Shown: positions 9,046 through 17,273 of the stretch, in pieces
Layout of the letters: every line of letters starts with the position of its first letter
Position numbering within the stretch: the stretch's first letter is position 1
Origin: Flavobacterium sp.
GTDB taxonomy: Bacteria; Bacteroidota; Bacteroidia; Flavobacteriales; Flavobacteriaceae
Direction of reading: 5' to 3'
Assembly (NCBI GenBank): GCA_023251135.1
Contig: JAHEZJ010000002.1
Location: 124,001-188,000 of the forward strand
Length of the DNA stretch: 64,000 bases
Position numbers and translations under genes: made by a program
The notes under the pieces: model-generated
Told to the model about the DNA's origin: nothing
Databases searched by the model: none
What the model saw: the letters and a program-made list of their open reading frames with translations, nothing else

Positions 9046-10446
9046 TTATATCTTTTTTAATTCTCTTTCAAAATTATCTCTCCAGTTCTCTTCCCAAAAA
9101 TAACTTATATCACTTGATGAATTTTGTTTTTTAAACATATTCTCAATTGTATCACCATCCACTTGTGGAATTTTTATCTTATCATTTATATAGCTTTTAG
9201 TGTATGATGACATAAATAAAAAATGTAATTTATCTTTTAAGGCTAAAGATTCGAACAAAGCAGTTGAAAGCTCTCCTATAATAATATCCGAATTAGAAAA
9301 ATCATTATAGAGAGGTACCTCACCTGATATTGAAATTCCAATATTTTCAAGAGCAGAATACTTTTCTTTTACCGATGATTGTTCTAAAGGATGAGGTCTG
9401 AATCTAATGCTGTAATTATATAAATCAGAAATCGTCTTAAGCTTACATATAAACTCTATAGTTTCAGAAACAGCAATTGCGGAACTCAAGTATAGTATTG
9501 TTTTTTCATTATTCTCTCGCGGAATTGTCTTAATAGAATTAACTTGTTCTTCAAGATATGGATTTCCAATATTAACAACTTTGGAAGGAATATTTATTAA
9601 ATCTTTCCAAAACTGACCATACGCAAAATAAAAGTCTGGATAAAACAATTTACTCATTTCATCTTTTTCAATACCTTTCCCCAAATGATATGCAATATGT
9701 TCTTCACTTACAAAACCATGCTGTAGTTCGACAACAGGGATTTTATACTTCTTTGCTGCTAATAAAATATGCGATCTACTACCGTAAGAAGCATCTTCTA
9801 AAAATATAATCTTTGGGCGCTTAGTTTTCAAAAACCAATCATAGAAACTACTTTTGCTTAAGAAAGCATCAACATTTGCAGTCACTATTTTTCGAATTTC
9901 CTGTATGTCAAATTTTAAATTAGTTTTTACCAAAGAGGTACATATAAAATCGATTAGTTTTTCAATAGTCTCATTTTGACTATTAGATTTTTTAATCCTA
10001 AAACCACAAATTTTAGACAAAATCAATAAGCTTAAATGAGGAAAAACGCGATTATGAACCCGCGGTAGTTTTAGCTCACCAGAAGCAGTATCTTCAATTA
10101 AAAGTGCTTGATCTTTAATACTAAAAAAGAAATGATCAGTTACCCGATTAAAATAGTATTTATCATCAAATCTCTTTACGTTTGTCACTCCCGAATTAAA
10201 AAACACTATTTGTCCTTTCTTGATAAACAGTGGTGATTTAATTGATGCAAAAAACAAAGTTTTAAATATTGCTTTTTTTAAGGGCTGTTGCTCATATGCT
10301 AAAGAAAAACCATTATTTTTATTCAGAATAGCCAAACAAACATCATATCTAACTAAAAACCAAATAGGTAAATCATCATCCGTTTTAAATGACAAAATTT
10401 TATTATCCAACTCAAGGACATCAATAATCTGCGAAGGTTTAATCAT
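9046..10446 (-). CDS. Unassigned GT-B-fold transferase, possible nonulosonate transferase
   Basis: I cannot place this 466-residue protein in a named family with certainty. Its C-terminal half has features of capsule and sialyl-type GT-B enzymes: an HGF segment at 243-245, RPHPLE at 350-355 and GELSTALFES at 391-400. An HP motif followed by an S/T motif in the donor domain is characteristic of bacterial sialyltransferases and related CMP-sugar or CDP-glycerol transferases. The N-terminal half has no landmark I recognise. The locus makes a CMP-nonulosonic acid and needs a transferase for it, and the other transferases here are ordinary GT2 and GT4 enzymes, so this is the best candidate. The role remains an inference. 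Confidence 0.55.
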   Translation of the reverse strand: MIKPSQIIDVLELDNKILSFKTDDDLPIWFLVRYDVCLAILNKNNGFSLAYEQQPLKKAIFKTLFFASIKSPLFIKKGQIVFFNSGVTNVKRFDDKYYFNRVTDHFFFSIKDQALLIEDTASGELKLPRVHNRVFPHLSLLILSKICGFRIKKSNSQNETIEKLIDFICTSLVKTNLKFDIQEIRKIVTANVDAFLSKSSFYDWFLKTKRPKIIFLEDASYGSRSHILLAAKKYKIPVVELQHGFVSEEHIAYHLGKGIEKDEMSKLFYPDFYFAYGQFWKDLINIPSKVVNIGNPYLEEQVNSIKTIPRENNEKTILYLSSAIAVSETIEFICKLKTISDLYNYSIRFRPHPLEQSSVKEKYSALENIGISISGEVPLYNDFSNSDIIIGELSTALFESLALKDKLHFLFMSSYTKSYINDKIKIPQVDGDTIENMFKKQNSSSDISYFWEENWRDNFERELKKI

Positions 10447-10456
10447 TGTCCTGAAA

Positions 10457-11890
10457 TTAAAAGTTTAATTCTTTTATATAATTTCGGTTTTTCCAAATTA
10501 ATAAAGATGATATAATTAAAATTAACATTGTCACTAATATCTTAGTTACCCAAAAACAATCACGAATTAAGAATACTCCAACTGTACAAGTAATTATTAA
10601 GACTAACCAATAGACAGGATAATAATTGTGAGGATTTAATTCTTTAAATGCTTTCAAGTAAAATCCAGAAAAACCAATGTACATTAATCCTATAAAAGTT
10701 GAAAATACAACCGCATAAATACCAAAAAATGGAATTAATAAAACGTTTAGTACTACATTAATTATTCCACCAACAAAAGATATTTTCCAAAGCTGATTAG
10801 TTTTATGAGCTATCCCAAGACAACTTATTGGAACCCAATACATTGGCCTATAAACATAACCCATAACTATAATTATTGCATAAGGATACGAATTAGCTAA
10901 GGCGATATTAGAAGATAACATTGAAAGTATTTCTTTTGTCCAAATTGAAAGAATAGTAGTTCCAACAATAAACAAAAATTGGAGTCCAAAAGTAATAATT
11001 CTAACATTGTTTGTAGATTTATGAGTGTTTTCTACAAAAAGTTTCGAATATATTGGACTAATAGCCATTCCCATCGCACTCCCTACTAGTTCTACATAAT
11101 TACTTAAGCTGTATGCAAAATTATATTCCCCTATTTGATTTAATGGCTGTTTAAACACATCTAAAATAACTCTATCTGATGCATTTAAGAGATATGAAGA
11201 ATATGTATGAGGTATTGTAGGTAAACCAATTTTAAGGTGTGGTTTTAATCTTTTAAAATTTACTTTAATTATAGGTATAATTTTATATTGTATAAAAACC
11301 GGCCAAAAGAAATAAATAGCATTAAATAATGAGGAAAAAAACAAAGCAATAAAAAAAGACATATAATGCATACCCCACTGAACTACAGCTAAATAATTAA
11401 CCACAATCGTTATAATTCCTGATAAAGTAGCATTTATTGCAATAGGTATGGGCTTGGATTTAAACTGATAAATTCTGTTGCCATAAACCGCTATCGTGTC
11501 AAAGAAAATTGCAGGAAAAACTATATAAAAGATTAATTCCCAAATATTTTCTTGCACAACTTTATGTAGAGAAAAATAAAGTATTATCGATAAAAGGACA
11601 CCATAGAGAACGCCCCATATTAATAACACTCCAAAAAGTTGTCTCCAAACAAGAATCCATCTTTTCTCATTATTAGAATGCTTAAAAAAAAAATTAACTA
11701 ACACTTGAGCGAACCCTAAATCTCTAAAACCATATAAACCAGCCGAATAAGCTGTTGCTATACCCCAAATCGCATAATCCTCCGTTGTGAGATATTTGGT
11801 CAATATAGGTAATAAAAATAACCCTGCCAATTTGGGCAATTGGGGTCCAATTGCATAAATAATAGAATCCGAAAAAAATTTTTTAAACAT
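10457..11890 (-). CDS. Wzx-type polysaccharide flippase
   Basis: The 477-residue protein is hydrophobic throughout, with about 12 to 14 predicted membrane segments, and begins FFSDSIIYAIGPQLPKLAGL, the usual opening of Wzx/RfbX flippases of the MOP superfamily. It should move the lipid-linked repeat unit from the cytoplasmic to the periplasmic face for polymerisation by the Wzy-like protein at 4214. The length is normal. It lies one base from the acetyltransferase gene upstream and 10 bases from the GT-B gene downstream, so it belongs to the same transcript. Confidence 0.9.
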   Translation of the reverse strand: MFKKFFSDSIIYAIGPQLPKLAGLFLLPILTKYLTTEDYAIWGIATAYSAGLYGFRDLGFAQVLVNFFFKHSNNEKRWILVWRQLFGVLLIWGVLYGVLLSIILYFSLHKVVQENIWELIFYIVFPAIFFDTIAVYGNRIYQFKSKPIPIAINATLSGIITIVVNYLAVVQWGMHYMSFFIALFFSSLFNAIYFFWPVFIQYKIIPIIKVNFKRLKPHLKIGLPTIPHTYSSYLLNASDRVILDVFKQPLNQIGEYNFAYSLSNYVELVGSAMGMAISPIYSKLFVENTHKSTNNVRIITFGLQFLFIVGTTILSIWTKEILSMLSSNIALANSYPYAIIIVMGYVYRPMYWVPISCLGIAHKTNQLWKISFVGGIINVVLNVLLIPFFGIYAVVFSTFIGLMYIGFSGFYLKAFKELNPHNYYPVYWLVLIITCTVGVFLIRDCFWVTKILVTMLILIISSLLIWKNRNYIKELNF

Positions 11891-11891
11891 A

Positions 11892-12386
11892 TTAAATCTT
11901 CTTGTACCTAATTAATTTGGCTGGTACCCCTCCAACAATCGAATATGGCTCAACGTCTTTTGACACAACACTATTTGCACCAATAACTGAATTCTCTCCT
12001 ATCTTGACTCCCGGATTAATAAAAACATTTGCACCAATCCACGAAAAATCGCCAATGTATACATCGCCAAATTTAGATGGGATCGGCTCTATTGAAAAAT
12101 CAAAATCTGCAATAGAAGTTTCCGTATAACAACGAACATTATGGCTAATCTTGCATCCTTGTCCAATTATGATTTTATATCCTTTTGAAGCTTGCCATGT
12201 TGAATAATCCCCTACATATGAATTTTTCCCACCAATTATTTGACCTTCCCCATACATGTATATATCTTTCCCATTAAATCTAAACTCTTCATGAAGTGTA
12301 TATTTTTTCCTAAAACGCCTATAATTTACACTTTGACTAGAAAGTTCCAAGATCTGAAAAATTTTATTGAATATTTTTTTCAACAT
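11892..12386 (-). CDS. CatB/WbbJ-like hexapeptide O-acetyltransferase
   Basis: This left-handed beta-helix protein has repeated hexapeptide turns (VYIGDFSWIGANVFINPGVKIGENSVIGANSVV) ending in the typical PYSIVGGVPAKLIRYKK tail of CatB/NodL-like acetyltransferases. I prefer the ATG at 12384-12386, giving 164 residues from MLKKIFNKIFQIL; the frame stays open 13 codons further up, but those residues look unrelated to the family. It probably O-acetylates a sugar of the repeat unit. It is the first gene after a 426-base gap that follows the second amidotransferase trio. Confidence 0.8.
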   Translation of the reverse strand: MLKKIFNKIFQILELSSQSVNYRRFRKKYTLHEEFRFNGKDIYMYGEGQIIGGKNSYVGDYSTWQASKGYKIIIGQGCKISHNVRCYTETSIADFDFSIEPIPSKFGDVYIGDFSWIGANVFINPGVKIGENSVIGANSVVSKDVEPYSIVGGVPAKLIRYKKI

Positions 12387-12812
12387 TTCTTTACTCTTTT
12401 TAAATGAAACTCCACCACCCAACAATTTGTATCCAATGATATTAAAACTTTTGTCGATTTAAAGAAAAATATCCCAAAAATTATGTCATTCGGATCCACA
12501 ATTCTTTGTATTGATATTCTCGAAGTAATTATTTCATTAATAACTCCTGCTGATTTCAAAAAAAAATCTTCTACGAAAACCATTTTCCATCAGATTCGAT
12601 AAATTCTCATAATTGAGAAGTTAATATCGAAAAAACAATTTAGCTTTCCCTTAGAAGAAATGGAGTGATGAATAACATAATAAATGAATCTGCAATTTTA
12701 ATTATTGAGGCCCCAATGCATCTATAATTGGGGCGCTAAATAACTTTTTTTTTCGATTTACTTATGATTTATTCTATTCAGAAAACTTTTTTTAACAAAA
12801 TAAAAACTATCT
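12387..12812. other. Gene-poor gap between the two halves of the locus, possible gene remnant
   Basis: Nothing here is a convincing gene. A 67-codon minus-strand frame (12380-12583) overlaps the acetyltransferase start and has no similarity I recognise; its composition could reflect a decayed gene. The stretch 12600-12700 shows no motif. A perfect 8-base inverted repeat lies at 12710-12734. No TAnnTTTG promoter was seen on the minus strand. In an otherwise tightly packed unit, this gap marks the border between the nonulosonate cassette and the glycosyltransferase half. Confidence 0.5.
12710..12734. repeat. Perfect inverted repeat (8-base arms, 9-base loop)
   Basis: The arms GCCCCAAT (12710-12717) and ATTGGGGC (12727-12734) are exact complements around a 9-base loop. 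On the plus strand a run of nine T lies about ten bases after the stem. On the minus strand, the direction of all genes here, no U tract follows. It could be a weak terminator or an RNA stem in the leader of the downstream part of the unit, or a leftover from a lost gene. Confidence 0.5.
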
Positions 12813-14045
12813 CTAATCATCAAAGCCTGTTCCTGCAACGTTGTGTCTTAGCTTCCATTTTCCGTCTTCATCTCGGTGCCATAAGTGTGGAGATCTAAAT
12901 TTATCACATAGTTCATGAAAATATTCAGGTTCCATTCCAATATATTCCATTACATCATTAAAATATCTATCTGGAAACTCCCCATCAAATCGATTTACTA
13001 AAGCTTGACCTTCTTCTCTGGTAAGATGTCTATTTCTAATCTCTTGAGCAGCATCATATGTAGCACGTCCAATTCCAAACTTTATAAATGTAGTATAAAA
13101 ATGTAAGTCATCAATTTTATCATCAATACCACTGTATTTACTAAATGTCCCCTGTGTTCTATGCGGTCTTGCTTTAAAACCTGTATTTTCAACAGCATAA
13201 TAATAAACCTCTTGCGGAGTCCATTTTAAATAATAACCTAAATAATGTACTTCGATATTTGCTCTTTCCAACTCTTCTACTTTTGGAGGTAAATAAGCCA
13301 TCAAATCACTTAATCTAACATCATACTTTTCCATTAATTCTTTTATTGAAACTCCAGCTAAAAAAACTTCATCTAAGTGCTCAAAACTAAAATAAGATTT
13401 ATCTCTTAATGAAGTCATGTTATCAGCTAAAGGATTTCCATACTCTGCTTCGTTTTCTCCATAAAAAATTAAGTTAATTCCATGTTGTGCAGCAATTTTT
13501 GGAGCTAAATTTTTCTGACCAAGTATAAAAGTTTGAAAAGGATGTAATAAATTTTCAATAGATAACTTCGTAAGTAATTTCATAACTTTCCCGTTTCGGT
13601 AAAATGAAATATTATCAAAACCACTATCCAACCAATTTTTCCAATTTTTCAGACCATAATCGGTATATAAAATAGGAGGCCATGTTACCGTTAACGGGTT
13701 CATGTTATATTTATATTTTAAGACGTGAGCCTGATAGGCACTATCCTTACCACCACTACCCGGAACTAAACAATCGTACGACCCATCATTCTTTCGGTAC
13801 TTATCCAAAAGTTTTATCAACTCTTCCTCACGCATACCCCAGTCAATATTATCTTTTACTTCTGCGGTTCTACAGGCATCACACACTCCATGCTCATCAA
13901 AATTCATGGTTGTTTTTTTACTATCTTTTGTATGTTTAAATTCAACGGCTGATGTTGGTCGTTGATTTGACATTACACACTTCGTACAAAATCTTACCTC
14001 TTCTGGCAATCCGTAATATGCCTCTAATTTTTTCTTCTCTGACAT
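12813..14045 (-). CDS. N-acetyl sugar amidotransferase, PtmG/WbpG-like (trio 2)
   Basis: This 410-residue member of the WbpG/PseA/PtmG family has the PP-loop SGGKDS at residues 97-102 and a zinc-ribbon-like cysteine set (C20, C23, C55, C58) in which the two pairs are further apart than in the trio 1 enzyme. It shares a base with the HisH-like gene and ends the nonulosonate cassette. In Campylobacter, PtmG-type enzymes are tied to acetamidino forms of legionaminic acid, so this protein probably amidinates the legionaminic-type sugar or its precursor. That assignment rests on gene order. It is about 40 residues longer than the trio 1 protein and clearly divergent from it. Confidence 0.87.
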   Translation of the reverse strand: MSEKKKLEAYYGLPEEVRFCTKCVMSNQRPTSAVEFKHTKDSKKTTMNFDEHGVCDACRTAEVKDNIDWGMREEELIKLLDKYRKNDGSYDCLVPGSGGKDSAYQAHVLKYKYNMNPLTVTWPPILYTDYGLKNWKNWLDSGFDNISFYRNGKVMKLLTKLSIENLLHPFQTFILGQKNLAPKIAAQHGINLIFYGENEAEYGNPLADNMTSLRDKSYFSFEHLDEVFLAGVSIKELMEKYDVRLSDLMAYLPPKVEELERANIEVHYLGYYLKWTPQEVYYYAVENTGFKARPHRTQGTFSKYSGIDDKIDDLHFYTTFIKFGIGRATYDAAQEIRNRHLTREEGQALVNRFDGEFPDRYFNDVMEYIGMEPEYFHELCDKFRSPHLWHRDEDGKWKLRHNVAGTGFDD

Positions 14046-14701
14046 TACAATAAATTATTAATTAAAGCCCAATTTTTATAAATAGATATTCCTTTATCCG
14101 CACTCTTCTCAGGATGAAATTGAGTTGCAAAAATATTGTTCTCCAAAATAGATGAACAAAATTCAATATCATCGTAATTTGTTTTTGTCAGAACACAAGA
14201 ATCGTTTGACGGTTTTACATAATAGGAATGTATAAAGTACATAAAATCATTATTTTCTATTTCAGATAATGCTGATTCATCCCATGCCTGGTTAAATTTA
14301 TAAATGGTATTCCATGCAATATGTGGTACTTTTATTACTCTGTTATCTACCTTCTCTGGAAATCTTTTGATAACACCACTAATTAAATCCAATCCTTTAC
14401 CGGCACCAAATTCTTCACTTTCACTAAAAAGTAATTGTTGTCCTAAACAAATTCCAAAAATAGGAGTTCCATTTTTAACTTTCTCTTGTATTGCCGTATC
14501 AAGACCATTTTTTTTCAAATTATTCATTGCTTCAATAAATGCACCTACACCTGGCAAAATCAATGCATCTGCATTTAAAACATCATTCCTATCTGAGCTA
14601 ATTTGTGCATTAATACCAACACTATCGCAAGCTTGCTTAACACTAAACAGATTACCTAATTGATAATCTATAACTACTACATTTTTTTTATTATTCGCCA
14701 T
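14045..14701 (-). CDS. hisH: HisH-like glutaminase for sugar amidination (trio 2)
   Basis: The 218-residue protein is a class I glutamine amidotransferase with the nucleophile in GICLGQQ (Cys85) and QFHPEKS supplying His196 and Glu198. It should release ammonia from glutamine for the PtmG-like enzyme through the HisF-like subunit. Its start shares a base with the HisF-like stop, and its stop shares a base with the amidotransferase start, so the three are probably translated in near-equal amounts. No histidine genes are nearby, so the symbol records homology rather than pathway. Confidence 0.88.
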   Translation of the reverse strand: MANNKKNVVVIDYQLGNLFSVKQACDSVGINAQISSDRNDVLNADALILPGVGAFIEAMNNLKKNGLDTAIQEKVKNGTPIFGICLGQQLLFSESEEFGAGKGLDLISGVIKRFPEKVDNRVIKVPHIAWNTIYKFNQAWDESALSEIENNDFMYFIHSYYVKPSNDSCVLTKTNYDDIEFCSSILENNIFATQFHPEKSADKGISIYKNWALINNLL

Positions 14702-15546
14702 TATATTCTACAATCTATATTATTGTTGATTAAAGCTTTTTTAACATCTGTTATAGAACATGGTTTAAATGTATGAAAGCTTCTTTTTTGGTTCAGAAAC
14801 TCAACATTGCCTTCTAAAGAAGAAGCTTCGGATTCATTTTCTTTTATAAAATGATAATGAAATAAAGAAGATATCATCGCAGAACTAACATTAGCTCCCT
14901 TAAGAACCTCTGAAACATGATCTTGATTCCCTGCTCCACCGTGAGCGATAACAGGAATACTAACTGAATTAGTTATCTTAGTTATTAAATCTAAATCATA
15001 TCCTTGTCCTGTGCCTTCTCTATCGACAGATGTAATTACGATTTCTCCAGCTCCTAACTCATCTACTTTTTGTGCCCATTCAAAAACATCTATCCCCGTA
15101 TATTCTCTACCATTATCAGTATAGGCTAGATATCTCCCATCATTTTCTTTAATGGCTTCTATTGCGACAACTATTGTTGATGATCCAAACATTCTTGACG
15201 CATCTTTAATCAATTGTGGATTTTTAATGGCTGCAGTATTTAAACATACCTTATCAGCACCCACTCTTAAAACTTCTTTAATATCAGAAATTGACCTTAA
15301 GCCTCCTCCCACAGTAATCGGTATAAATATCTTCTTTGCAGTTTCTGAAATAATATCATGTAGACTGTTTCTTTCATATAATGAAGCCACCACATCCATA
15401 AACATTAATTCATCTGCACCTTGTTCATAATAATATTTAGCGAAATCACTTGGCTTTCCGAGTACCCTTAATCCTTCTAAATGAATACCTTTAACCAAAT
15501 TAGGCCCCTTAATATCCAGCCTTGGTATTATTCTTACTGTTTTCAT
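14701..15546 (-). CDS. hisF: HisF-like ammonia-channel subunit of sugar amidination (trio 2)
   Basis: This 281-residue HisF homologue keeps Asp11 (IIPRLDIKG) but has glutamate at position 130 (VVAIEAIK), where true cyclases have the second catalytic aspartate. The pattern is the reverse of the trio 1 paralogue. A C-terminal extension of about 30 residues beyond the barrel includes KRSFHTFKPCSITDVKKA and is not usual for HisF. The protein should act as a barrel that conducts ammonia, like PtmF/HisF2 in amidinated-sugar loci. The start overlaps the CMP-sugar synthetase stop by 4 bases. Confidence 0.87.
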   Translation of the reverse strand: MKTVRIIPRLDIKGPNLVKGIHLEGLRVLGKPSDFAKYYYEQGADELMFMDVVASLYERNSLHDIISETAKKIFIPITVGGGLRSISDIKEVLRVGADKVCLNTAAIKNPQLIKDASRMFGSSTIVVAIEAIKENDGRYLAYTDNGREYTGIDVFEWAQKVDELGAGEIVITSVDREGTGQGYDLDLITKITNSVSIPVIAHGGAGNQDHVSEVLKGANVSSAMISSLFHYHFIKENESEASSLEGNVEFLNQKRSFHTFKPCSITDVKKALINNNIDCRI

Positions 15547-16226
15547 TGTTTATCTAAATAAAATTCTGCCAAAATCCAATCTGCCATCGTATCAATATCA
15601 ATGCTTCTTTCTTCTGGCATTACTACTTTCTTTATCTTATTAAATTCATTAATTTTCTTATTATATAAAGCATCAACTTTTAATAAATACATCGATCCAT
15701 TAAAAGCAAACACAGGAGGGCAATCTTGACGTTTCTCATAATTGCCTATTTTACTTTTATTTAAATAACCAGCATTATCCTCTTCAAAAAGTGTAAAATA
15801 AGGATTCTCTTTCGATTTTTTAACACTCACTACCATTTCTAAATTATCATTATAATTTGATAATAGGTTCTCAAAATCTTCCTGGCTTCTAAAAGGTGAG
15901 GTTGGTTGCAAAAGCAAAACGACATCGAATGTTTTATTATTTTTTTTATAATGACTTAAAGCATGTCGAATAACATCATAAGATGTTGCATTGTCTGTTG
16001 CCAGTTCATTCGGTCTTACAAATGGCATGTCTATTCCTAAATCACCAGCAATCTCAAAAATTTTTTCATCATCAGTTGAAATACATAGTTCGTCACCTTC
16101 TTTGATATTTTTCAGTGCGAAATCAATAGAATAAACAATAAGAGGTTTATCTCCTAAAAATTTCGTATTCTTTCCGGGAAGTCCTTTTGATCCAGCTCTC
16201 GCAGGTATTAAATACAGAATCTTCAT
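15543..16226 (-). CDS. legF: CMP-nonulosonic acid synthetase (NeuA/LegF type)
   Basis: The 227-residue protein has the NeuA/KdsB signature at its N-terminus: IPARAGSKGLPGKN at residues 7-20, followed by LQPTSPFRSQEDF near the middle. It should activate the nonulosonic acid with CTP to give the CMP-sugar donor, the last cytosolic step before transfer. The protein has no extra hydrolase domain. It lies between the PtmE-like gene and the trio 2 HisF-like gene with overlaps of a few bases. Legionaminate is preferred over N-acetylneuraminate because LegB/LegC/PtmE-type genes sit in the same run. Confidence 0.87.
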   Translation of the reverse strand: MKILYLIPARAGSKGLPGKNTKFLGDKPLIVYSIDFALKNIKEGDELCISTDDEKIFEIAGDLGIDMPFVRPNELATDNATSYDVIRHALSHYKKNNKTFDVVLLLQPTSPFRSQEDFENLLSNYNDNLEMVVSVKKSKENPYFTLFEEDNAGYLNKSKIGNYEKRQDCPPVFAFNGSMYLLKVDALYNKKINEFNKIKKVVMPEERSIDIDTMADWILAEFYLDKQ

Positions 16227-17273
16227 TTATAATTTTATATTTTTTATATCAATCTGAGCTTTTTGAAAGTCTTCATGTTTCCCTACATCCAACCAGTATC
16301 CCGAAAAAGGAAAAGAGACTACTTTTAATCCATTTCTAATCAACTCTTCCATTAAATCAGTAGCATTAAAAAATGTATCCTTCGGTATATAATCTAACAT
16401 CTTCTTTTTTACCAAATATATCCCACCATTAGAATAATAGGTATATGTTGGTTTCTCTTTAAAGCTTTTAACGTTACTGTTTTCTGTTTCCAATACTGCA
16501 TAAGGTACATTAACCTGATATGGAATGGTTAAAACAGCTAAATCTGCATCTTGTTTAATAAATTCAAGAAAAAACTGTTCATAATCAATATTAGTTAATA
16601 AATCAGAGTTCGTAACCAAAATGTAATCATGTTCAAAATTCTTAATTTGCGAAACAGCTCCAATAGTCCCTAATGGTGTATTTTCCCAAACATACTCAAT
16701 TTTAATATTCTTTTCAGTTCCCTTTCCGAAGTACTCTTCAATTTGTTCTCCCAAATATTTAACTGAGATCCAAAAATCATCAATTCCAAATAAAGCTAAA
16801 CGATCTAAGTTATGCTCCATTATCGCTTTATCTCCCACTTTTAAAAGAGGCTTAGGGGTAATATCCGTTAAAGGTTGTAATCTCTGACCTCTACCACCTG
16901 CCATTATAACAGCATCAATAGGCAAATACGACCGAATTAATCGAAAATTAATTACATTTACAACCTTATGATTTTCATCAACTATAGGTACAACTCTAAA
17001 ATCTTCCTCCCTATATTCAATTATTTTTTCAAGATTATTCTCTCCTTTAGTTATAAACCTTGGATTATCCTGTATAATTTCATCAATATAACTATCTATT
17101 GTAAATCCTTTTATTAATCCTCGCCTCACATCTCCATCTGTTAAAGCTCCAATTAATCTTTCTTCATTATCGACAACGAAAAGAATCGCATCTTGAGATA
17201 ATTCGTTCAATAAAAGCAGAGCTTCTTTAACTTTACTTCCTGAAAGAATTAGATGATCTTTATAAATTCTCAT
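16227..17273 (-). CDS. ptmE: CBS-domain nucleotidyltransferase (PtmE/LegX type)
   Basis: This 348-residue protein joins two N-terminal CBS motifs (roughly residues 1-115, with LIGALTDGDVRRGLI) to a sugar-phosphate nucleotidyltransferase domain starting at AVIMAGGRGQRLQPLT. The same fusion is found in PtmE of Campylobacter, which makes GDP-GlcNAc for legionaminic acid synthesis. The CBS pair probably senses a nucleotide. Its presence argues that the pathway here runs on a GDP-linked sugar. Start and stop overlap or touch both neighbours. Confidence 0.87.
   Translation of the reverse strand: MRIYKDHLILSGSKVKEALLLLNELSQDAILFVVDNEERLIGALTDGDVRRGLIKGFTIDSYIDEIIQDNPRFITKGENNLEKIIEYREEDFRVVPIVDENHKVVNVINFRLIRSYLPIDAVIMAGGRGQRLQPLTDITPKPLLKVGDKAIMEHNLDRLALFGIDDFWISVKYLGEQIEEYFGKGTEKNIKIEYVWENTPLGTIGAVSQIKNFEHDYILVTNSDLLTNIDYEQFFLEFIKQDADLAVLTIPYQVNVPYAVLETENSNVKSFKEKPTYTYYSNGGIYLVKKKMLDYIPKDTFFNATDLMEELIRNGLKVVSFPFSGYWLDVGKHEDFQKAQIDIKNIKL

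Noticed and set aside
12380..12583. A 67-codon minus-strand reading frame overlapping the acetyltransferase start
   Set aside because: No family resemblance, odd composition and an overlap with a better-supported start; kept only as a possible remnant in the gap entry.
14304..14663. A 119-codon plus-strand frame
   Set aside because: It is the antisense of the HisH-like gene, whose catalytic triad is intact; the antisense protein has no family features.
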